Below, one piece after another: positions 5,791 through 10,118 of a stretch of DNA of 10,118 nucleotides. The translations under genes were made by a program, and so were the position numbers. The DNA is from JBOHER01 sp050701115 (GTDB lineage Bacteria > Actinomycetota > Actinomycetes > Mycobacteriales > Pseudonocardiaceae): assembly GCA_050701115.1 (NCBI GenBank), contig JBOHER010000340.1, positions 1 to 10,118 on the forward strand. The letters run 5' to 3'. Below the pieces are notes generated by a model, which searched no databases, was not told the origin of the DNA, and saw nothing but the letters and a program-made list of their open reading frames with translations. Position 1 is the first letter of the stretch. Each line of letters starts with the position of its first letter.

Positions 5791-6794
5791 CTGACAACAA
5801 GCTGGTGTCTCTGACCGGCATCAAGCCGACCGGTGAACCCCACCTCGGCAACTACGTCGGTGCGATCGGCCCCGCGCTGCGACTGGCCGAGACGTACGAG
5901 TCGATCTACTTCATTGCCGACTACCACGCTCTGACCACCATCCGAGACCCCGAGCTGCTGCGCCACTACACGCGCTCCGTGGCAGCCGGGTGGGTGGCGT
6001 GCGGCCTCGATCCCGAGCGGACGATCTTCTACAGGCAGTCCGACGTACCGGAGATCTTCGAGCTGACGTGGCTGCTGTCCTGCGTCACCGCGAAGGGGTT
6101 GATGAACCGGGCACACGCCTACAAGGCCGCCAGGGACCGCAACCGTGAGGCCGGGCAGGACGACGACGCCGGGGTGAACATGGGCCTGTACCTCTACCCG
6201 GTACTGATGGCCGCGGACATCCTGATCATGGACTCTGACGTGGTGCCCGTGGGCCGGGACCAGGCGCAGCACGTGGAGTACGCCGCAGACATCGCCGGCA
6301 CCTTCAATCACATCTACGGCGACCGGTACAAGTTCAAGGTCCCCCGCGCGATCACCCCCGAGGCTGAGACCGGCGCGGTCCTGCCGGGACTCGACGGACG
6401 CAAGATGTCCAAGTCCTACGACAACACCATCCCGCTGTTCGCCCCAGAAGCGAAGCTGCGGAAACTGGTACGCCGCATCGTGACCGACTCCACCCCGCCG
6501 GAAGAGCCTAAGAACCCCGACGATTCGGCACCGTTCCAGATCCTGGCGCAGTTCGCGGAAGCCAGCGAGGTTGAGAAGACGCGCGCCCGGCTCACAGCCG
6601 GCGGCGTCGGCTGGGGCGAACTGAAGAACGAACTCTTCGCCGTTCTCGACCGGGAACTCGCGCCGATGCGGTCCAGGTACGAAGAGCTAATGGCTCCCGA
6701 TAGCGAGCTGGATGACCTGCTCGCTACGGGGGCCGAGAAGGCCCAAGCACGCGCCGTACCGATGCTGCGGGCCGTCAAAGGAGCCATGACCTAA
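5787..6794 (+). CDS. trpS: Tryptophanyl-tRNA synthetase, bacterial type
   Basis: A 335-residue class Ic synthetase that activates tryptophan with ATP and loads it on tRNA-Trp. Length matches the bacterial family (E. coli about 334). The HIGH-type motif is PTGEPHLGNY (residues 14-23), KMSKS is at 206-210 (GLDGRKMSKSYDN), and YPVLMAADIL (137-146) with VPVGRDQAQHVE (153-164) contains the Met and Asp that recognise the indole ring in characterised TrpRS. His47 in IADYHALT corresponds to His43 of the Bacillus enzyme, a residue tied to indolmycin sensitivity, and is retained. ATG 5787 overlaps the previous stop as ATGA. The GRKMSKSYDN segment differs from the AKMSKSxxSPKG type that I associate with housekeeping actinomycete TrpRS, so this is probably a second, acquired copy. 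It may serve as a self-resistant enzyme or supply Trp-AMP or Trp-tRNA to the pathway. Confidence 0.93.
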   Translation: MTDNKLVSLTGIKPTGEPHLGNYVGAIGPALRLAETYESIYFIADYHALTTIRDPELLRHYTRSVAAGWVACGLDPERTIFYRQSDVPEIFELTWLLSCVTAKGLMNRAHAYKAARDRNREAGQDDDAGVNMGLYLYPVLMAADILIMDSDVVPVGRDQAQHVEYAADIAGTFNHIYGDRYKFKVPRAITPEAETGAVLPGLDGRKMSKSYDNTIPLFAPEAKLRKLVRRIVTDSTPPEEPKNPDDSAPFQILAQFAEASEVEKTRARLTAGGVGWGELKNELFAVLDRELAPMRSRYEELMAPDSELDDLLATGAEKAQARAVPMLRAVKGAMT

Positions 6795-6820
6795 CCCCCG
6801 GAGGAAGGGCACCGCCAGCC

Positions 6821-7822
6821 ATGTTGACCAACGAGATGTCTAGCCTGCTCCACGACCCGAGCGAAGACGCCGACACCAGATGGCGGGCGCTGTTCGCCCG
6901 GCTGATGGCCGACGGTCCCTCTCTGCAAGACATGAAGGCCTTGTGGTCGGCGATCCTGGAATTCGATCCTGGACTGCGGGCCGCGATTGCCGACCCGCTG
7001 CCGGTGCCGAGGGCCACCGTGATCGTCGCCGGTTCGGGCAAGGAGACGCTCAAGACATTCAACGTCTCGACGGCTGCGGCGGTGCTTGCCGCTGCGACCG
7101 GCGTGCCGGTCGTCAAGGGCGTGTCCCGATCGGTCTCGGCCGTCACTGGCTCAGCCGACGTTCTGGAGCAGCTCGGCATGCCAACGTGCCCCGACCCGGC
7201 CGCCATCGCGGCCGGGTTGGGAACGCACGGAATCGCGTTCGTCCCGTACACCGCATTCTGCTCTGGTTACGGCGAACGGTATGACGGCGTCTTCGACCAG
7301 TTGACCCCGGTAAGCTTCTTCGCCCCGGTGGCTGTCCTCGCGGTGCGCGCCCGCGCGTACGTGCTCGGGCTCGCCGACGCTCGGGTGGCTCTGGCTGACG
7401 CCGCGATCACAGCGGTCCGCCCTGACCTGCGGGCCGGAGTGGTCGTCTCCGCCGAACCCGTCGCGGGACGTGTTGTGGATGAGTACGCCGCACATGGCTT
7501 GTCGCGGATGGCACTGCGCACGCCTGGCTGCGTGAAGATCAGCGAACACCGGCGTCCCCAGGCTCCCACCGAGTGGCTGACCGGCGTGGCTCACCGCGCC
7601 GACCACGCAGCCAACGCCGATGCGGTGCGATGGTGCCTCCAACCCGGATCTGTCGACGCCGCCCGGGATCTCGTAGAGCGCAACGCGGCGCTCATCTTGG
7701 ATGCATCCCACGAATTTTCGCTGTCACAACCCGACGCGTTGGCCGCTGTCCGGCGAGCCAGGCAAGACGGTCGCGCCGCCGCCCTGCTGGCTGACATCGC
7801 CGCGAAACCGGAGGCCGCCTGA
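6821..7822 (+). CDS. Anthranilate phosphoribosyltransferase (TrpD)-like protein
   Basis: A 333-residue protein of normal TrpD length. TrpD joins anthranilate to the phosphoribosyl group of PRPP. Family signatures are clear: TFNVSTAAAVLAAATGVPVV (79-98), VSRSVSAVTGSADVLEQLGM (101-120), and a weaker FVPYTAFCSGYGERYDGVF (140-158) in place of the FAPxxHPA segment. The PRPP loop GTGGD is replaced by AGSGKE (70-75), so Asp and one Gly are missing. The C-terminal metal site is also changed (GRVVDEYAAHG at 216-226). The protein may use another acceptor, or may bind rather than convert PRPP. GGAGGAAGGG (6800-6809) precedes ATG 6821, and the gap after trpS is only 26 bases. The nearest known name is trpD, but pathway membership in tryptophan synthesis is unlikely because no other trp gene is here. 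Confidence 0.82.
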   Translation: MLTNEMSSLLHDPSEDADTRWRALFARLMADGPSLQDMKALWSAILEFDPGLRAAIADPLPVPRATVIVAGSGKETLKTFNVSTAAAVLAAATGVPVVKGVSRSVSAVTGSADVLEQLGMPTCPDPAAIAAGLGTHGIAFVPYTAFCSGYGERYDGVFDQLTPVSFFAPVAVLAVRARAYVLGLADARVALADAAITAVRPDLRAGVVVSAEPVAGRVVDEYAAHGLSRMALRTPGCVKISEHRRPQAPTEWLTGVAHRADHAANADAVRWCLQPGSVDAARDLVERNAALILDASHEFSLSQPDALAAVRRARQDGRAAALLADIAAKPEAA

Positions 7823-7823
7823 C

Positions 7824-8789
7824 ATGCGACCCATCGGATCAGACGATCCCCTGCACAGCCGGCTCGGCGGGCTGCTTCGTCGGTTCTCCCACGAGGACAA
7901 CGCCGCGCCCGTCTTGACCGACGACATGCACGTCGTCACCGGGTTTGGCCCAACCAACGCCCCGACCGCCGGCTCGCTATCGGTGATGCTCGGCATCATC
8001 GAACTCCAGCGGCGGATGCAGCGGCCGGTGACAGTGGTCATTTCCGAACTGGGAGCGTGGAACTCCAGAAACGTCCCGTGGTCGCGGCTGGTTGCTGTCC
8101 GAGATCAGATGACAGCATTCCTGCTCGAACTCGGATTCGACACCGGCAGCGGCGAGATCCGCAGTCACCTTGACCCGGGCAACCTCGCGCGGGCCGGAAA
8201 GCTCGCCCGGTTCCTGACCCGGCAGGACTTCCTCGAACACCGCGAAGAGCTGCTTGAGTTGTACGGCTCGCACGGCCTGCTCGGCAGCGAGGTCGGCGTG
8301 ACCGTAGACGCGCTCTACACCGTCGCCGACATTCTGGGACCCGCCGAGCACGGCGCTACTCGGATCCTGATGCTGTCCGGTCTGGAGGAGGCGTACTTCA
8401 CCCAACTCGCCCGCATCGCGCTACAACGCCAAGCCGACGCCGGAGACCTCACACTCGGTTGGCGCGCTCAGGTCGGCGCCCTGTACTTCCGGGTCCTCCC
8501 CGGCCTGGCCGGATATCCAAAGATGTCCAAGAGCATCCCCGCGTCGGCGGTACACGTCGGCATGTCACCCGACGACCTAGCTACCAAGATCTGCACAGAC
8601 CAATCGAACGACCAGGAAGCACTGCTCGAAGCGATAAGTCTCGCCTCCGGATGGGAACCGGAACGCATCGAAGCGGCACACCGCGCCTACGCCGCGCGGG
8701 GAGTCGAACCCGACGTTTGGCAGAGCCTGAAGCGGGACTACCTGGACACGTTCCTGGGCTTCGCGAAGCTGTGGCAGCAATGCGGTTGA
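7824..8789 (+). CDS. Divergent class I aminoacyl-tRNA synthetase-like protein (TrpRS/TyrRS superfamily) lacking HIGH
   Basis: A 321-residue protein with the layout of the catalytic core of TrpRS/TyrRS. VVTGFGPTNAPTAGSLSVML (37-56) occupies the place of the HIGH segment, but reads T-A-G-S, so both HIGH histidines are gone. YPKMSKSIPASAV (231-243) keeps a perfect KMSKS and looks more like the archaeal/eukaryotic TyrRS/TrpRS form. ILMLSGLEEAYFTQLARIAL (181-200) sits where the substrate-binding GxDQ-type helix lies. No anticodon-binding or extra domain is visible beyond a short helical C-terminus. GGAGG (7810-7814) precedes ATG 7824, one base after the TrpD-like stop. It might activate an amino acid weakly, transfer an aminoacyl or adenylyl group to a small molecule, or have become a binding or ligase protein. 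Tryptophan or tyrosine specificity cannot be assigned. Confidence 0.78.
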   Translation: MRPIGSDDPLHSRLGGLLRRFSHEDNAAPVLTDDMHVVTGFGPTNAPTAGSLSVMLGIIELQRRMQRPVTVVISELGAWNSRNVPWSRLVAVRDQMTAFLLELGFDTGSGEIRSHLDPGNLARAGKLARFLTRQDFLEHREELLELYGSHGLLGSEVGVTVDALYTVADILGPAEHGATRILMLSGLEEAYFTQLARIALQRQADAGDLTLGWRAQVGALYFRVLPGLAGYPKMSKSIPASAVHVGMSPDDLATKICTDQSNDQEALLEAISLASGWEPERIEAAHRAYAARGVEPDVWQSLKRDYLDTFLGFAKLWQQCG

Positions 8790-9670
8790 CCGCAGTCATG
8801 TTTGGCGGCACCGGCAGACTCGGCACCGTAACCACACGAGAGCTGACAGCCAACGGTGCAGACGTAGTGACAGTCTCCCGGCTGGGCGACGTAGGGGCAG
8901 ACGTCACCGATCCATCTTCGCGGAAGAGGTTGGTCGAGACGCTGCAGGCGGCCATCGGCACCAACCGCCGGGTGGTCCTGGTCGACGCGGTGCTCGACCG
9001 GTCCTCCGTGGCAGCGATGCGGGCATCACTCGCGGGCGCGGCCGAAACCGTCGCCACCGCAGCACACCGGCTGGCCGCGATCGGATACGACGTGCGAATA
9101 GTGGCAGCCAGTACGACAGCGGTACTCGCACCGCTGCCGTACCAGACGCCGTACGGGCGGGCGAAACTCCGGCAGCTCCACCGGTACGCGGCGGCCGACG
9201 CTCCGGTGTGCGCGTGGCTGCTCCCGATGCTGCGCGACACCTTACGGGCCGATCCGTGGCGGCCGTGGCGGCTGGGCTGCCTCCCCCGGATCGTGTGGCC
9301 GTACCAGCGGGCAGCGGCAGCACTCGTCCAAGAGTGCTTCAGCGGCCAATGCGACCCAGAGTTGCGAGTGGAGGCGCCGACCGACCCGGCATCGTGCCCC
9401 GCAGGGGCATGCCGCGAGGGTGCCTGCCGGGTCGCGTCCGCTGCGGCGGCCGGGCTGGCGGTTGCCCCGTTAAACCTCGCGAGGTTCACCGGCTGGCGCG
9501 GATCGCCTGCCGCCCAGCGGTACGCCTCGTACTCCCTACTTCAACTCACGCCGAGGCGTGCGCGGCTCCGGCTGGACCATCACCTCGCACCGCCGCAGCG
9601 GGTGTCGCGCCTAACGCGGCGCCTGGAGGGAGTCCGCCAGCTCCGATCTGAGAATCCTCACCAGCGCTGA
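8780..9670 (+). CDS. NAD(P)-dependent epimerase/dehydrogenase-like (SDR) protein
   Basis: A 296-residue protein, probably an atypical/extended SDR that oxidises, reduces or epimerises a small molecule. The N-terminus MRLTAVMFGGTGRLGTVTTR has the GGTGRLG dinucleotide loop (residues 9-15) right after the first strand. VSRLGDVGADVTDPSS (32-47) resembles the second-strand/DxxD part. RIVAASTTAVL (106-116) offers the catalytic Ser/Thr, and YGRAK (125-129) is the Y-x-x-x-K pair. The C-terminal 80 residues are Arg-rich and not diagnostic. ATG 8780 overlaps the previous gene by 10 bases, with only a weak ribosome site, so translational coupling is likely. The frame is open upstream, but that part is the shadow of the synthetase-like gene. 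It is the last gene of the operon. Confidence 0.75.
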   Translation: MRLTAVMFGGTGRLGTVTTRELTANGADVVTVSRLGDVGADVTDPSSRKRLVETLQAAIGTNRRVVLVDAVLDRSSVAAMRASLAGAAETVATAAHRLAAIGYDVRIVAASTTAVLAPLPYQTPYGRAKLRQLHRYAAADAPVCAWLLPMLRDTLRADPWRPWRLGCLPRIVWPYQRAAAALVQECFSGQCDPELRVEAPTDPASCPAGACREGACRVASAAAAGLAVAPLNLARFTGWRGSPAAQRYASYSLLQLTPRRARLRLDHHLAPPQRVSRLTRRLEGVRQLRSENPHQR

Positions 9671-9945
9671 CGCCCTGGACCGGGCCGCTCGTCCGCCGGA
9701 CCGTGGTCCACGAGTCCGGCAAGGATCTTGATTGCGCGACACTGTCTGAGACCGTGCTCGCATGTCCGACGAGACGGCGCATCTCGGTGCAGGAGGGCCA
9801 GTTTCGTCATGTGGCTGTACGAGATGGCGCCAGCAACGACCGCCAGCACCACCACCGTCGCCCCTGCCGCCGTGCGGATCGTGTCGTCTACCCGTGAGCC
9901 GGGTCGGTGGGATGCCGAAACTTCCTGTGCCTTTTTTCGATTCAT
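9658..9945 (-). pseudogene. Truncated DUF2637 / SpdB-like membrane protein
   Basis: A minus-strand frame of 95 codons from ATG 9945 (a 114-codon reading from 10002 is also open). Residues about 24-55, DTIRTAAGATVVVLAVVAGA then ISYSHMTKLALLHRD, match the first membrane helix and the SYxHxxxLxxxHG signature of DUF2637 proteins, which are common on actinobacterial plasmids and integrative elements (SpdB-type transfer or excision-linked proteins). Those proteins normally continue with a PLxVDG segment and three more helices. Here the text changes abruptly after HRD into Arg-rich, apparently non-coding sequence in every minus-strand frame. The tail overlaps the end of the SDR gene and a hairpin, so this is most likely a fragment. 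Confidence 0.5.
9695..9720 (+). terminator. Hairpin after the operon
   Basis: GCCGGAC (9695-9701) pairs with GTCCGGC (9714-9720) around a 12-base loop that is itself palindromic (CGTGGTCCACG). It lies 24 bases after the SDR stop. No T-run follows, as is usual for actinobacterial terminators. Confidence 0.45.
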
Positions 9946-10021
9946 GACTACCGTCAAGAGCCAGACCGCGCGGGGGCTCGAGGCGTTGCGGGGCTGGATC
10001 ACCCAGCCGTCAGCCTCGTAG
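9944..10021 (+). pseudogene. Last 25 codons of an ECF sigma factor (5' part missing)
   Basis: The frame reading MTTVKSQTARGLEALRGWIT then QPSAS ends at TAG 10019-10021. TVKSQTARGLEALR is the recognition-helix end of sigma region 4.2 in SigE-type ECF factors (usually preceded by S/C-x-G and about 140 residues of regions 2 and 4). Nothing upstream in this frame resembles the rest: before the ATG the sequence is unrelated and carries the DUF2637-like fragment on the other strand. The ATG at 9944 is therefore not a real start. The gene was probably cut by insertion or deletion at about 9944-9950. Confidence 0.65.
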
Positions 10022-10035
10022 ACCGGGAGATGGAG

Positions 10036-10118
10036 ATGAGCGATCTGAAAGGCCAGCTCGACGACGCGATCGGCGTGGTACCGCCGTCGCGGATCGACCT
10101 CGACAGTCTGGTGAAGAA
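10036..10118 (+). CDS. Start of a gene downstream of the ECF sigma factor, probable anti-sigma or sigma-linked membrane protein (cut by window edge)
   Basis: Only the first 27 codons are inside the window: MSDLKGQLDDAIGVVPPSRI then DLDSLVK. ATG 10036 follows GGGAGATGGAG, and starts 14 bases after the sigma stop. Short starts of the type M-S-D-L-x-x-x-L-x-x-A-x-x-x-x-P-P-S-x-I-D-x-D are, in my experience, found in actinobacterial proteins encoded just after SigE-type sigma genes. Those proteins continue with an Arg-rich stretch and one membrane helix. The function is inferred from that position; nothing catalytic can be seen. Confidence 0.55.
   Translation, partial: MSDLKGQLDDAIGVVPPSRIDLDSLVK

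Noticed and set aside
5787..7822. Reading the TrpRS and TrpD-like genes as part of a tryptophan biosynthesis operon
   Set aside because: No trpA, trpB, trpC, trpE or trpG gene is present, and the TrpD-like protein has altered active-site motifs.
8459..8779. In-frame upstream extension of the SDR protein
   Set aside because: It overlaps the synthetase-like gene including KMSKS. The Rossmann strand starts directly at ATG 8780.
1..10118. tRNA genes, CRISPR array, insertion-sequence ends or transposase
   Set aside because: No cloverleaf-like sequence, regularly spaced direct repeats or DDE transposase motifs were seen on either strand. att sites could not be found by eye.

Overview
The window is high-GC DNA with GTG starts, G/C-rich third codon positions, short Shine-Dalgarno sites and frequent 4-base stop/start overlaps. 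This points to an actinomycete. The protein families (XRE regulator with a C-terminal helical region, ECF sigma with a downstream anti-sigma-like gene, actinobacterial conjugation-type protein) also fit; the genus cannot be fixed from the sequence alone.

Layout. (1) Positions 1-450, minus strand: the first 150 residues of a membrane protein that resembles the N-terminus of actinobacterial conjugative-transfer ATPases, cut by the window edge. (2) Positions 451-1763: about 1.3 kb without a convincing gene. It holds inverted and direct repeats (notably a perfect 15-base inverted repeat at 691-705/739-753 embedded in ACCTAACCG repeats), an AT-rich patch at about 1380-1640, and two or three doubtful small ORFs on the minus strand. 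(3) Positions 1764-3484, minus strand: a two-gene unit, XRE-type regulator then GNAT acetyltransferase, joined by a GTGA overlap. (4) Positions 3485-3681: a divergent promoter region with tandem 10-base repeats over a candidate minus-strand promoter and a strong hairpin in the plus-strand leader. (5) Positions 3682-9670, plus strand: a tightly packed eight-gene operon. It encodes a small Cys/TM protein, a zinc-ribbon protein like the end of a serine recombinase, a second Cys/His-rich protein, a GT4-like glycosyltransferase, a complete tryptophanyl-tRNA synthetase, an anthranilate phosphoribosyltransferase (TrpD)-like protein, a second and divergent class I synthetase-like protein that keeps KMSKS but has lost the HIGH histidines, and an NAD(P)-dependent SDR/epimerase-like protein. 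(6) Positions 9671-10118: a hairpin, a truncated DUF2637/SpdB-like fragment on the minus strand, the last 25 codons of an ECF sigma factor, and the start of its downstream (probable anti-sigma) gene.

The main item of interest is the operon in (5). A bona fide TrpRS, a TrpD-like phosphoribosyltransferase and a HIGH-less synthetase paralogue in one translationally coupled set, with a glycosyltransferase and an oxidoreductase, does not match any pathway I can name. The likeliest reading is a specialised-metabolite or nucleotide-conjugate pathway that uses tryptophan or an activated aminoacyl group, or one that includes a self-protecting TrpRS. The neighbouring regulator/acetyltransferase pair could be its control and detoxification unit. 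This is inference.

The conjugation-like gene on the left, and the decayed DUF2637 gene abutting a truncated sigma factor on the right, suggest the block is mobile-element cargo whose right edge lies near 9944. No tRNA gene, CRISPR array, transposase or att repeat was found.
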